From positions 1 to 35,778 of the forward strand of contig QCQY01000013.1 in assembly GCA_003209475.1 (NCBI GenBank): a stretch of 35,778 nucleotides of DNA. Direction: 5' to 3'. Of the stretch, positions 24,122-32,784 are shown in pieces. A model generated the notes under the pieces. The model was not told the DNA's origin. It ran no database searches and saw nothing but the letters and a program-made list of their open reading frames with translations. The translations under genes and the position numbers were made by a program. The stretch comes from Prochlorococcus sp. AG-459-B06. GTDB lineage: Bacteria; Cyanobacteriota; Cyanobacteriia; PCC-6307; Cyanobiaceae. How positions within the stretch are numbered: the stretch's first letter is position 1; every line of letters starts with the position of its first letter.

Positions 24122-24133
24122 TATTTTGTTAAG

Positions 24134-24205
24134 TGATCGACAGCCCGGAGAGTTTATAAATTTCAAAAAGTTATCTAAAGCCACTCTAAAAAGGTGACTT
24201 TTTTA
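24134..24205. repeat. Decayed copy of tRNA-Asn 3' end and terminator
   Basis: GATCGAC (24135-24141, as in the tRNA anticodon arm) is joined to GCCCGGAGAGTTTATAA (24143-24159), which matches the tRNA end GCCCGGGGAGTTTAAAA. Then come AAAAAGTTATCTAAAGCCACT and GGTGACTTTTTT, matching the stretch after the tRNA and its terminator with several changes. The terminator stem now has a mismatch. It reads as a tRNA copy with its middle deleted, the right-hand repeat of an insertion. Confidence 0.6.
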
Positions 24206-24269
24206 TTTCTTGGACCTTTTCTTGTCAAATAGTGGTTAGACGAAGATTTAATCAAGTATATTTGATTTA

Positions 24270-24372
24270 TTAAGAACAGTATTTAGAACATCTAAAAATA
24301 ATACAGATTGTCTAAAATAACATGATTTTAAAAAAATTAAAAGATTCTTTTTAAGAACAGTAATTAGAACAT
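24270..24372. repeat. Pair of 22-bp direct repeats containing AGAACA twins
   Basis: Positions 24270-24291 and 24351-24372 differ at one base. Each contains AGAACA twice, 12 bases apart (AGAACAGTATTTAGAACA in the first, AGAACAGTAATTAGAACA in the second). The copies start 81 bases apart, in the same orientation, outside the decayed tRNA copy and upstream of nothing on the plus strand. They could be binding sites for a regulator or iteron-like sites. No known motif is matched with confidence. Confidence 0.8.
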
Positions 24373-24489
24373 TTATTTTTTATTCCTCAAATAAGCGAGA
24401 AATAAGTTCTTTGATTGATTTTTACGTTTTTTTAAATTAAGACATATTTTTGTTTATATCGTTTGAATCATTAAACCCCTCAGGAAATT

Positions 24490-24849
24490 TCAGTCATCCC
24501 ACATATCCTTTTTCTCTTGATCGAAATTATTCCTTTCAATTAATTCTATTCTTTGTTTCTGAGAATCTATTTCAGTTTCAATTAGGTTTTTATCGTCAAT
24601 GTATTTTGTTTGTATTTCTGAGATAATTATTTCAAATTGTTCTCCAAAAAAATCTGACATTTCCCTCCATGCTTCCATTTCCTCTTCTTTGCCAATAGTT
24701 TCGTTTATCTGATGAGAAACAATTTCTAGTACATACTTTTTAAGTTCTTGATGACTCATCGATTGAACTTTTTTTTGAATGTAAAGTTCTTTAAGACTTT
24801 CTAGTTGTTTTTTTGATAAATCAGAATAAACAATAGTCTTCTTTTTCAT
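24490..24849 (-). CDS. Small charged helical protein, possibly shared with cyanophages
   Basis: This 119-aa protein has no cysteines, signal peptide or membrane segment. It has a basic N-terminal third (K-K-K-T-I-V-Y-S-D-L-S-K-K-Q-L) and the pattern S-M-S-H-Q-E-L-K-K-Y-V-L-E-I near residues 31-44. An acidic centre (K-E-E-E-M-E-A-W-R-E-M-S-D-F-F) and a coiled-coil-like acidic C-terminus ending D-M-W-D-D follow. I loosely associate the S-x-x-E-L-x-x-[FY]-V-x-E-I pattern with small proteins found in marine picocyanobacteria and their phages (DUF7326-like), but cannot confirm this. It lies between the repeats of the tRNA-Asn element and rpaA, and no function is proposed. Confidence 0.7.
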   Translation of the reverse strand: MKKKTIVYSDLSKKQLESLKELYIQKKVQSMSHQELKKYVLEIVSHQINETIGKEEEMEAWREMSDFFGEQFEIIISEIQTKYIDDKNLIETEIDSQKQRIELIERNNFDQEKKDMWDD

Positions 24850-25251
24850 AGATACTTAAATTTTTTTTAATATAGACAAAATTATTAGTTTAAACATTCT
24901 GGATAAATCAAAAACTTTAAACTTAGCTAATTCATATTTGACAACTGAAAATCTCCATTCAATTTAATTTTATATAACTTGTAATGAAGATATTAATTAG
25001 ATTTTCTTTTAGGTAGAACCATTATTTGTTCCTAATAATCCTTTGATTATTAAGAAAAAGTAAATAGAATCGAAAGAAATTCTAAAATTTCAACTTTTTA
25101 AAAATTTGCAATTTCTATCTAATCTTAAGCTATCACTAAGTTATTTGATAAATCTAATTGATAAAAACTTTTACACTAATTCAGCAATCTTTGTAAATTC
25201 TTGAGAGAATCATAGTACAAAATATTAATTTTTATTTAATAGTTGATAAAT
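24850..25251. other. Long intergenic leader upstream of rpaA
   Basis: About 400 bases without a gene, a large gap for this compact genome. An 8-bp hairpin with loop CTTT lies at 25033-25052 (TAATAATC/GATTATTA), with no T-run after it. No riboswitch or pair of HLR1-type sites is evident. It probably carries the rpaA promoter, a long 5' leader and the promoter of the gene at 24849. Confidence 0.5.
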
Positions 25252-26034
25252 ATGAAAATTTCAATCCTTCTAATTGAAGATGATCGTGATATGCGTGATT
25301 TGGTGGCCAGGCATTTAGAACACTCTGGTTTTGATGTCCAAAAAGCTGAAGATGGAATTAAAGGACAAGCGTTAGCTCTTCAATATTCACCAGATTTAAT
25401 ACTCTTAGATTTAATGCTACCCAGTGTTGATGGATTAACTTTATGCCAACGACTAAGAAGAGATGAAAGAACATCAAATATCCCAATTTTGATGATAACT
25501 GCATTAGGCGGCCTTAAAGATAAAGTTACTGGCTTTAATTCCGGAGCAGATGATTACATTACTAAACCATTCGATCTAGAAGAATTATATGTACGCATAA
25601 AGGCTTTACTAAGAAGAACCAATAGAGCACAATTAAATTCTAGTAACCAGCAAGAAATACTAAATTATGGTCCTTTAACTCTTGTTCCGGAAAGATTTGA
25701 AGCTATATGGTTTGAAATTCCTGTTAGGTTAACGCATCTTGAATTCGAACTGCTTCATTGTCTTTTGCAGAGGCATGGTCAAACTGTATCGCCAGCATTA
25801 ATTCTTAAGGAAGTATGGGGATATGAACCTGATGATGATATTGAGACAATACGAGTTCATATTAGACACTTACGCACTAAACTTGAACCCGATCCACGTA
25901 AACCTACTTATATAAAAACTGTATACGGTGCTGGATATTGTCTTGAGTTACCTATTGGTTCTCAAGTGGAAACTGCTAGGCATGAGTTTATGCAAGCAAG
26001 AAACCCTGACTTGATAAATTCTGCAGTAGATTAA
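25252..26034 (+). CDS. rpaA: Response regulator RpaA (circadian output regulator)
   Basis: RpaA is the OmpR-type regulator that, phosphorylated by SasA, carries clock timing to transcription in cyanobacteria. The product is 260 aa from ATG 25252, and the phospho-acceptor then falls at D53 (L-L-L-D-L-M-L-P), as in Synechococcus RpaA, which supports this start over TTG 25243. The receiver has E-D-D near 9-11, T-A-L and K-P-F. The family mark between domains is [16 protein letters not shown]. The winged helix includes [10 protein letters not shown] and [10 protein letters not shown]. It stands alone after a long leader and converges on holB with four shared bases. Confidence 0.93.
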   Translation: MKISILLIEDDRDMRDLVARHLEHSGFDVQKAEDGIKGQALALQYSPDLILLDLMLPSVDGLTLCQRLRRDERTSNIPILMITALGGLKDKVTGFNSGADDYITKPFDLEELYVRIKALLRRTNRAQLNSSNQQEILNYGPLTLVPERFEAIWFEIPVRLTHLEFELLHCLLQRHGQTVSPALILKEVWGYEPDDDIETIRVHIRHLRTKLEPDPRKPTYIKTVYGAGYCLELPIGSQVETARHEFMQARNPDLINSAVD

Positions 26035-26999
26035 TCTAGTATATCTTCCATTGAAATTTTTAAAAAAGTAATTTCCCACGCCAACCTTGGTTGAACATTT
26101 TTTCTTAGGAGGAATTTTAAATTTTCAAGTTTTTTAACTAAACTGATTTTTTTTGTTTTTCTCCACCAGATAGTTTGAATTAAATTTACTAAAAAAATCT
26201 GTTGAAAAATTTCTAATTTTTCAGAAATTGATTTAGATATTTCTAATATTTCCAGACTATTTTTTATTGGAGAATCCAATTTATTTATGATTTGATCTGA
26301 AAAATCATTCCAAATTTCAATATTTTTCAATAATTGATTTGGAGATCCATTTGCAGAGTTTATTAAATCTTCAAATTGTAATTCTGTATTAATATTTAAT
26401 TTAGAAGTATCTAAATATTCTTTCAAAATAGACTTTATTTGTTTTCTAGAAAAAGATCGAAATCTGACGATTTGACATCTTGAGATGATCGTATCTAAGA
26501 AAAGGTTTAATCTAGATGTTAGTAAAATAAAAATGCCGTTACTTGGTTCTTCTAGGGTTTTTAAAAGGCAATTTGATGCTGCTTCGTTTAAGAGGTGTGC
26601 ATCAATAATTAAAACAATTTTTTTCTCTGAGTTTATTGATTTTTGACTAAGAAAAGTTTTGATATTGCGTATTTGAGCAATTTTAATAATCTCAGATCCA
26701 CTTTTTATTGTTTTTTCAATATCGGAACTTTCTGAACTTTTAGTTGCCAAAAGAGAATCAGGTTTAATAATTAAAAAATCAGGATGGTTATTGTTTGTAA
26801 TTCTCTCTTCAACATTTTCGCTTGGTGAAGACTGTTTGAAAATCTCTTTTATAAATTGAAGAGCAGTTTGCTTTTTTCCTACTCCTTCAGCACCATAAAA
26901 TATATAACCATTTGCAAATGATTTGTTTTTAATTATGTTGTTAAGACAGGTATTGACTTCTTTATTCAAGAAAAAATTACTTTTTTTAACCTCAATCAT
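26031..26999 (-). CDS. holB: DNA polymerase III delta' subunit
   Basis: Delta' is part of the clamp loader that places the sliding clamp on DNA. The 322-aa protein has a P-loop-like [10 protein letters not shown] (about 36-45), H-P-D-F-L-I-I-K-P near 73, the DEAD-box-like I-D-A-H and L-L-K-T-L-E-E-P-S near 145, and [16 protein letters not shown] (the sensor and SRC motif). The C-terminal half is poorly conserved. Its start overlaps the tmk stop by four bases (ATGA), the usual tmk-holB pairing. Confidence 0.88.
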   Translation of the reverse strand: MIEVKKSNFFLNKEVNTCLNNIIKNKSFANGYIFYGAEGVGKKQTALQFIKEIFKQSSPSENVEERITNNNHPDFLIIKPDSLLATKSSESSDIEKTIKSGSEIIKIAQIRNIKTFLSQKSINSEKKIVLIIDAHLLNEAASNCLLKTLEEPSNGIFILLTSRLNLFLDTIISRCQIVRFRSFSRKQIKSILKEYLDTSKLNINTELQFEDLINSANGSPNQLLKNIEIWNDFSDQIINKLDSPIKNSLEILEISKSISEKLEIFQQIFLVNLIQTIWWRKTKKISLVKKLENLKFLLRKNVQPRLAWEITFLKISMEDILD

Positions 27000-27634
27000 T
27001 TCTTATTAGAGAAATTGTTTAGCAAAGTCTCTTTAATTTGATTTGAAATAGTATTAATATTTTGTGAAGCAGATATTACTTTCCAGTTTTTTTGTTTGGC
27101 AATTAGTTTGAAGCCTTCATTTACTTTTTCTAAAAATCTAATACCTTCTGATTCTATTCTGTCTGGAATTTCATTTATTCTTCGTAATATGCTCTCTTCT
27201 GGAGAAATTTCTAAGAAGAAAGTGAGATCAGGAGATTCTCCTTGACACACAATAGATTCAATATTTTTAATTATTTCTAAATTTATATTTCTTCCATAAC
27301 CTTGATAAGCGAGGGTGGAATCGGAAAATCTATCACTTATTACCCAATCATTGTTATTTAAAGCAGGTGAAATAATTTTGGAAACGTGTTCAGCTCTATC
27401 AGCTGAATAAAGCAATAATTCTGCAAGAGATGAAGGCCTGTTATTTTCATTATTATCAAGAATCAGTCCTCTAAGTTTTTTTCCTAAAAGACTGCCTCCA
27501 GGCTCTCTAGTTGTGATTAATTTAGACCCCTTATTTATTAGACCACTATTAGGAAGCCATTTAGATAGTTCATCTATTTGGGTAGTTTTACCACATCCAT
27601 CAATACCCTCAATAACGATAAATTTTCCTTTCAT
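26996..27634 (-). CDS. tmk: Thymidylate kinase
   Basis: Tmk phosphorylates dTMP to dTDP for DNA synthesis. The 212-aa product has the P-loop [10 protein letters not shown] (9-18), T-T-R-E-P-G-G-S near 43, [10 protein letters not shown] near 91 and the [12 protein letters not shown] segment near 121. All are typical and length is normal. Its ATG directly follows the stop of the copper ATPase gene (TAA-ATG), and it overlaps holB by four bases, so the three genes likely form one unit. Confidence 0.95.
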   Translation of the reverse strand: MKGKFIVIEGIDGCGKTTQIDELSKWLPNSGLINKGSKLITTREPGGSLLGKKLRGLILDNNENNRPSSLAELLLYSADRAEHVSKIISPALNNNDWVISDRFSDSTLAYQGYGRNINLEIIKNIESIVCQGESPDLTFFLEISPEESILRRINEIPDRIESEGIRFLEKVNEGFKLIAKQKNWKVISASQNINTISNQIKETLLNNFSNKK

Positions 27635-29929
27635 TTAATCCAAAGATAAAGCATTAATTACAACTGTAATTGAGCTAATAGCCATCAATAATGCTGCTAT
27701 TGATGGAGTAAGAAGAATACCGTATTTAGGGAATAAAATGCCGGCGGCTAAAGGTATAGCTAGTAAGTTGTAACCAAAAGCCCATGTTAGATTTTGCTTT
27801 ATTTTTCTTATGGTTTTTTTTGCAAGATTTAAGGCGTAGGGTAATCCATTTAGTTGATCTCCCATTAATACTACATCTGCATTTGCCTTGGCTATTTGAG
27901 TCCCTGATCCTACCGCAATTCCTAAATCTGAGGATGCTAAGGCTGGGACATCATTAATTCCATCACCAATCATTGCCACTTTATTATTAATTTTTAAATT
28001 TTCTATAGTCTCTAGTTTCATTTCAGGAAGAAGATCCCATTTTACTTCTGTTTCTTTACACCCAATTTTTTTTGCTAAAGCTAAAACTGTGTGTTTCCTA
28101 TCGCCACTTAAAATGTTAATTTTAAATTTGTTTTCTCTCAAATTTTGAACTGTTTTAATTGAATCATCTCTGAGTAAATCTCCGAGCAAAATAAAGCCTA
28201 ATAAATTATCTTTAATACTTACTCCAATGATAGTGTTCGTTTTTGTTTCTTCATTTTCAATGACTTTTTTTGCATCACTGTTAACAATTATTCCTTTGCT
28301 TAGTAGCCATTCAATATTTCCAATACTAATAAGCCCATCAATTGACTCTAGTTCTCCAGAAATACCTCGACCTGAATGAGTGAAAATTTTTTTTATTGGA
28401 AATAAACTTAAATTTTGCTTTTTTGCCTCTTGAATTAATGCTTCTGCGATTGGATGTCTGCTTTCCTTTTCTAAACTGGCAGCTATTTTTAATAAAAATG
28501 AATGATCATCATTATTTTTGTAATCAACAATGAAAGGCTTACCTTTTGTTAAAGTACCTGTCTTGTCGAAAATAATGTGATTAATTTTTGAAGCCATCTC
28601 TATTTTGTCCCCGCCTTTAAATAAAACCCCTTTTTTTGCTGCTTTACCTGATGCGACAGTGATTACAGTTGGGGTGGCTAAACCTAATGCACAAGGACAA
28701 GCTATTACTAAAACAGCAATTGATAATTGAATTGCTAAACTCAGGAAATTCTCAGCATTACTACCAAGAGAACTATGAAGTGTATGGCTTGAGTGAGTGA
28801 TTAATTCATGATTCTGACTTAATAAATCAGGCCATATGTTTCTTGCCCCTTTCCACCAAAAGAAGAAGGTTAAAGTAGCAAAAATAAGTACAAAGTAAGT
28901 AAATTTACCTGCAATTTCATCAGCAATGCCTTGAATGCGAGGTTTTCTAGCGTTTACTGACTCAATAAGATTTACTAGTTTTGCAAGAGAAGAATCTCCT
29001 CCGACCTTTTGCACTTTAAGTCTAAGAGTTGAATTAAGATTTAAAGAACCACTAGATAGATTTTCGCCTTCTTTGACTTCTATAGGTTTGGATTCTCCAG
29101 TAATATGTGAAACATCAACATATGAATTACCTCGGGTAACAATGCAGTCTGCAGGTACTCTGTCTCCTGCTAAAACTTGAATCTCTTGATCAGGTCTTAA
29201 AGTGTTCACTCTTATTGACTTTATTTGATTGTCTTCTGTGTAGATATTTGCCATTTCAGGTTGAAGATCTAATAATTCTCCAATAGATGAACCAGTTTGA
29301 TATCTTGCTCTTTCTTCTAAGTAACGCCCAATCAGTATAAAGCCTAACAGCATAACTGGCTCATTAAAAAAACAAGGAAAACCAGTAGCAGGAAATATTA
29401 AGGATAGAAGACTTGTCGTATATGCGCTAATTACTCCAAGAGCTACTAGAGAATCCATATCGGGATGGTTCTTAATAAATGATTTAAATCCATTAATAAT
29501 TATTCCTCTGCCAGGAAATAGTAGAGCTAACGTTGCTAATGAAGCGTGAAAAAATATATTACCTAATATTGGAAAATTTATATATCTTCCTTCTGCTAGA
29601 TGACCTAATCCTGAAAATAATAAAAGTAATAGGGCAAAAGTTAGTTTTTTCCATTGTTTATTCCACTTTTTTTTTTTTTCTAATTCTGCTTTATTTATTT
29701 TTTTTGAAAAATCATTTATGTAAATCTTTGATGGGAAACCATTCTCTTTTAGATTTTCGAGGACTGATTCTATTTCTACATGTTTCTGGGTAATTTCAAA
29801 ATATGCACTTTCAGTAAGCAAGTTAACAGAAACATTTTCAATACCATCAGAATCATTCAATATTTTTTCTACAGTACTAACACAACCTCCGCATTTCATT
29901 CCTGTAACGCTTAATTGAATGCTCTCCAT
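27635..29929 (-). CDS. Copper-type P1B ATPase with N-terminal metal-binding domain
   Basis: This metal-pumping ATPase of 764 aa (ATG 29929; GTG 29938 would add three residues) has an HMA domain at the start with M-K-C-G-G-C (C13, C16). About eight membrane segments follow, with the actuator T-G-E-S near 278 and the intramembrane C-P-C (C411, C413). The phosphorylated D455 is in D-K-T-G-T, and the nucleotide-domain H-P (H492) and G-D-G-I-N-D near 655 are present. This is the PacS/CtaA group of cyanobacteria, which supplies copper to plastocyanin and cytochrome oxidase; which of the two cannot be told by eye. The loop before the C-P-C helix has four His (N-H-E-L-I-T-H-S-S-H-T-L-H), which could bind metal. 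Tmk and holB follow in the same unit. Confidence 0.92.
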   Translation of the reverse strand: MESIQLSVTGMKCGGCVSTVEKILNDSDGIENVSVNLLTESAYFEITQKHVEIESVLENLKENGFPSKIYINDFSKKINKAELEKKKKWNKQWKKLTFALLLLLFSGLGHLAEGRYINFPILGNIFFHASLATLALLFPGRGIIINGFKSFIKNHPDMDSLVALGVISAYTTSLLSLIFPATGFPCFFNEPVMLLGFILIGRYLEERARYQTGSSIGELLDLQPEMANIYTEDNQIKSIRVNTLRPDQEIQVLAGDRVPADCIVTRGNSYVDVSHITGESKPIEVKEGENLSSGSLNLNSTLRLKVQKVGGDSSLAKLVNLIESVNARKPRIQGIADEIAGKFTYFVLIFATLTFFFWWKGARNIWPDLLSQNHELITHSSHTLHSSLGSNAENFLSLAIQLSIAVLVIACPCALGLATPTVITVASGKAAKKGVLFKGGDKIEMASKINHIIFDKTGTLTKGKPFIVDYKNNDDHSFLLKIAASLEKESRHPIAEALIQEAKKQNLSLFPIKKIFTHSGRGISGELESIDGLISIGNIEWLLSKGIIVNSDAKKVIENEETKTNTIIGVSIKDNLLGFILLGDLLRDDSIKTVQNLRENKFKINILSGDRKHTVLALAKKIGCKETEVKWDLLPEMKLETIENLKINNKVAMIGDGINDVPALASSDLGIAVGSGTQIAKANADVVLMGDQLNGLPYALNLAKKTIRKIKQNLTWAFGYNLLAIPLAAGILFPKYGILLTPSIAALLMAISSITVVINALSLD

Positions 29930-30050
29930 ATTTTTCACAATAGAAGCTAATTAATGCTTGACTTTATTTCTAACTATAATAATAAATGTAATAGACTTTT
30001 TAAATAGTTATTTTTTAAAATACTATATTAATTTTATTAGATTTAGAACA

Positions 30051-30572
30051 GTGCCTAGTAATCAAAACAGAGACAATTTTATTGATAAAGCTTTTACTGT
30101 AATTGCAGAATCTATTGTAAAAATAATGCCTATCGCTGAGAAAGAAAAAAAGGCATATATTTATTATAGAGATGGCTTAGCTGCACAAAATAATGGGGAC
30201 TATTCGGAAGCATTAGAGTATTACAAAGAGAGCTTACTGCTTGAAGAAAATAAAATTGATAGGGGTGAGACTTTAAAAAATATGGCAATTATATATATGA
30301 GTAACGGTGAAGAGGATTTGTCTATTGAAACTTATGAAAAAGCTTTAGTAGAAAATCCCAAACAGCCATCATGCTTGAAAAATATAGGTTTAATTTATGA
30401 AAAAAGGGGAAGATATGCTGAGCAAAATGGTGATTTAGATCAGAGAGATATTTGGTTTGATAAAGCTGCTGAAGTCTGGTCTAAAGCAGTGAGACTTTAT
30501 CCAGGTGGGTATCTAGATATTGAGAATTGGTTGAAAAACTCAGGCAGAAGCTCAATTGATATGTACCTTTAA
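30051..30572 (+). CDS. ycf3: Photosystem I assembly protein Ycf3
   Basis: Ycf3 is a TPR chaperone at the thylakoid that helps assemble photosystem I. From GTG 30051 the product is 173 aa, matching the family. The start region is [16 protein letters not shown]. Three TPR-like units follow, with Y-Y-R-D-G-L-A-A-Q near 40, [11 protein letters not shown] near 80 and N-I-G-L-I-Y near 118. The frame is open upstream to 29958, but that stretch does not resemble the family. It is divergent from the copper ATPase gene and ends five bases from the convergent radA. Confidence 0.93.
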   Translation: MPSNQNRDNFIDKAFTVIAESIVKIMPIAEKEKKAYIYYRDGLAAQNNGDYSEALEYYKESLLLEENKIDRGETLKNMAIIYMSNGEEDLSIETYEKALVENPKQPSCLKNIGLIYEKRGRYAEQNGDLDQRDIWFDKAAEVWSKAVRLYPGGYLDIENWLKNSGRSSIDMYL

Positions 30573-30577
30573 TTTTT

Positions 30578-31930
30578 TTATTTTGATAAAGAATAATCAA
30601 CTGCTTCTTTAATATTGGATATCTCTTTGATATTTATTAAATTTTGAAAATTATTATTAAGTTCCTCCTCTAGTTTTGGCACCACGATATTTTTGATCCC
30701 TAGTCTTACAGCTTCTTCTATCTTTGTCCGAAGGTTATTCGATTTTCTAACTTGGCCGCTCAAACCCAATTCCCCAATAAATGAGGTATTGGCCAAAGGA
30801 GGAATATTTTTCAAACTTGATAAAATTGATATTGCTACACCTAAGTCAGATGAGGGATCATTAATTTCAAAACCTCCACCAGTAGCTATATAACAATCAA
30901 ATTCAGATAATTTTATCCCTACGTGTTTTTCAATAACAGCAAGAATTTGATGCAATCTATTTATGCTAATTCCAGTTGTAGTTCGTCTTGGGTTACTGTA
31001 GAAAGTTTTATTTACCAGTGCTTGTATATCAATGGCTAATGGTCGAGTGCCTTCATTTGTAATCGTAGTTGTTACACCTGAAATATGTTCTTTATTTGTA
31101 AAAATTGAACTTGGGTTTTTTATCTCTTGTAAACCCTCTTCAAGCATTTCAAAAATTCCAATTTCAAAGGTCGATCCAAATCGATTTTTTATACTTCTTA
31201 GTAATCTATGAGATGAAATATTATCTCCTTCAAAGTTTATTACTGTATCAACTAAATGTTCTAGAGTTTTAGGGCCAGCTAAAGCACCATCTTTGGTTAC
31301 ATGACCAATTATTAGAAGCGCAATATTATTATCTTTGGCCAGATTTTGTAACTCAGACGAACATGCTCTAACTTGAGAAACAGATCCTGGAGAACTTTGC
31401 ATTTCATGATTATGGATGGCTTGAATACTATCAATAATTGCGAAACATGGATTGACACGTTTGATCTCTTCAATAATTAGAGATAAATTAGATTCTGCAA
31501 AAATTTTTAAATCATTACTGTTTTGATTTAATCTTTCCCATCTAATTTTTACTTGTTCTAAGGATTCTTCTGCAGATATGTATAAAACTTTTTCATTGAG
31601 AGATATTTTTCCTGCTGATTGAAGAACTATTGTGCTTTTACCTATACCTGGTTCTCCTCCAAGTAAAACAACAGATCCAGGTACAATTCCACCTCCAAGA
31701 ACTCGATCGAATTCCCTAAAACCACTCGTAAATCTTGATATTTTTTTTGACGAGATTTCATTAAACGGTATAGATTTTTTACTATTTTTTATTTCTTGAA
31801 ATTTAGAGCTCTTACTTTTTATTTCTTCAACAATGGAATTCCATGAGTTGCAATTAAGGCATTTACCAAAGTATTGAGAAGTTTCAGATCCGCAATTCTG
31901 ACAAATAAAAGTCGATAATTTGCTAGACAT
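30578..31930 (-). CDS. radA: DNA repair protein RadA
   Basis: RadA (Sms) is a RecA-like ATPase that drives branch migration in recombination. The 450-aa product has the N-terminal zinc finger with C10, C13, C24 and C27, the Walker A G-G-E-P-G-I-G-K-S-T (91-100), the RadA-specific K-N-R-F-G near 248, and a C-terminal Lon-protease-like domain from about residue 290. Length and motifs are complete. It is divergent from rpaB across about 107 bp. Confidence 0.95.
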   Translation of the reverse strand: MSSKLSTFICQNCGSETSQYFGKCLNCNSWNSIVEEIKSKSSKFQEIKNSKKSIPFNEISSKKISRFTSGFREFDRVLGGGIVPGSVVLLGGEPGIGKSTIVLQSAGKISLNEKVLYISAEESLEQVKIRWERLNQNSNDLKIFAESNLSLIIEEIKRVNPCFAIIDSIQAIHNHEMQSSPGSVSQVRACSSELQNLAKDNNIALLIIGHVTKDGALAGPKTLEHLVDTVINFEGDNISSHRLLRSIKNRFGSTFEIGIFEMLEEGLQEIKNPSSIFTNKEHISGVTTTITNEGTRPLAIDIQALVNKTFYSNPRRTTTGISINRLHQILAVIEKHVGIKLSEFDCYIATGGGFEINDPSSDLGVAISILSSLKNIPPLANTSFIGELGLSGQVRKSNNLRTKIEEAVRLGIKNIVVPKLEEELNNNFQNLINIKEISNIKEAVDYSLSK

Positions 31931-32037
31931 TAAGTTTCTGAATGAAGTAATGGAACAAGAATGTTTGGGATATTGCCCCTCTACAAGTTAGATTAGGTTA
32001 ATAATAAATTCTCTTACTGATTAGCTAATAGAAACAA

Positions 32038-32784
32038 ATGGCTCTATCTAGTCAAACTAAAGAAACTATACTGGTCGCAGATGACGAGGCGAGTATTAGA
32101 AGAATTCTGGAGACGCGTCTCTCCATGATTGGCTACAAAGTTGTAACTGCAAGTGATGGTAAAGAGGCATTAAAGTTATTTAAGGATTATGAACCTGATT
32201 TAGTAGTCCTTGACGTAATGATGCCAAAGTTAGATGGTTATGGAGTTTGTCAAGAATTAAGGAAAGATTCTGATGTACCAATTGTAATGTTAACTGCATT
32301 AGGAGATGTTGCAGATAGGATTACAGGTTTAGAATTAGGAGCTGATGATTATGTAGTAAAACCATTTAGCCCAAAGGAGTTAGAAGCTAGAATTAGGTGC
32401 GTACTCAGAAGAATCGATAAAGAACAAATTCCTGGAATGCCTAATTCAGGATTAATTTTGGTTACGGATATAAAAATTGATACAAATCGAAGACAAGTTT
32501 TTAAAAGTGATGAGAGAATTAGATTAACTGGTATGGAATTTAGTCTCTTAGAGCTTTTGGTAAGTAGGTCAGGAGAGCCATTTAGTAGGGGAGAGATTTT
32601 GAAAGAAGTGTGGGGATATACACCCGAGAGACATGTAGACACAAGAGTCGTGGACGTTCATATATCAAGATTAAGATCAAAACTGGAGGCTGATCCAGCA
32701 AATCCCGAATTAATTTTGACAGCAAGAGGTACAGGATATCTTTTCCAACGGATTGTCGATATTGCTCCTTTTGATGGTAAATAA
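32038..32784 (+). CDS. rpaB: Response regulator RpaB
   Basis: RpaB is an essential OmpR-type regulator that, with kinase NblS, controls high-light genes and photosystem genes by binding HLR1 sites. The 248-aa product has acidic residues D15-D16-E17, phospho-acceptor D59 in V-V-L-D-V-M-M-P, the T-A-L segment and K-P-F. The winged helix has R-L-T-G-M-E-F-S-L-L-E-L-L, W-G-Y-T-P-E-R-H-V-D-T-R-V-V-D and a G-T-G-Y-L-F-Q-R end typical of RpaB/Ycf27. The plsX ATG follows its stop with no spacing, so the two are coupled: stress regulator and lipid synthesis in one unit. Confidence 0.93.
   Translation: MALSSQTKETILVADDEASIRRILETRLSMIGYKVVTASDGKEALKLFKDYEPDLVVLDVMMPKLDGYGVCQELRKDSDVPIVMLTALGDVADRITGLELGADDYVVKPFSPKELEARIRCVLRRIDKEQIPGMPNSGLILVTDIKIDTNRRQVFKSDERIRLTGMEFSLLELLVSRSGEPFSRGEILKEVWGYTPERHVDTRVVDVHISRLRSKLEADPANPELILTARGTGYLFQRIVDIAPFDGK

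Larger units (their letters stand above)
23154..24207. mobile_element. Probable remnant of a tRNA-Asn-integrated element
   Basis: About 1 kb is bounded on the left by the intact tRNA-Asn and on the right by a decayed copy of the tRNA 3' end plus terminator (24134-24205). Inside are two small divergent genes without recognisable core homologues, 12-bp ATTCGTC repeats near both edges, and a palindrome cluster. Integration at a tRNA 3' end leaves this kind of direct repeat. Prochlorococcus carries tRNA-associated integrative elements (tycheposons). No recombinase, replication or packaging gene is present, so this is a cargo-only remnant or satellite at most. The right copy is degenerate, so the event is old or the copy is coincidental. 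Confidence 0.45.
24047..24489. other. Non-coding repeat-rich stretch
   Basis: About 440 bases hold no convincing gene. In order they contain the right ATTCGTC cluster, the palindrome cluster, the decayed tRNA/terminator copy, two 22-base direct repeats, and a second AAGACATATTTT. The density of distinct repeats is far above that in other gaps of this window. Confidence 0.7.

Noticed and set aside
24270..24372. SOS/LexA boxes
   Set aside because: AGAACA occurs as direct repeats, whereas LexA sites are inverted repeats with a defined centre. No SOS gene is next to them.
24850..25251. HLR1 sites for RpaB upstream of rpaA
   Set aside because: Only single TTTACA-like half-sites are visible, not the paired motif with correct spacing.
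29958..30050. Upstream extension of Ycf3
   Set aside because: The stretch is hydrophobic and unlike Ycf3; GTG 30051 gives the family's normal start and length.
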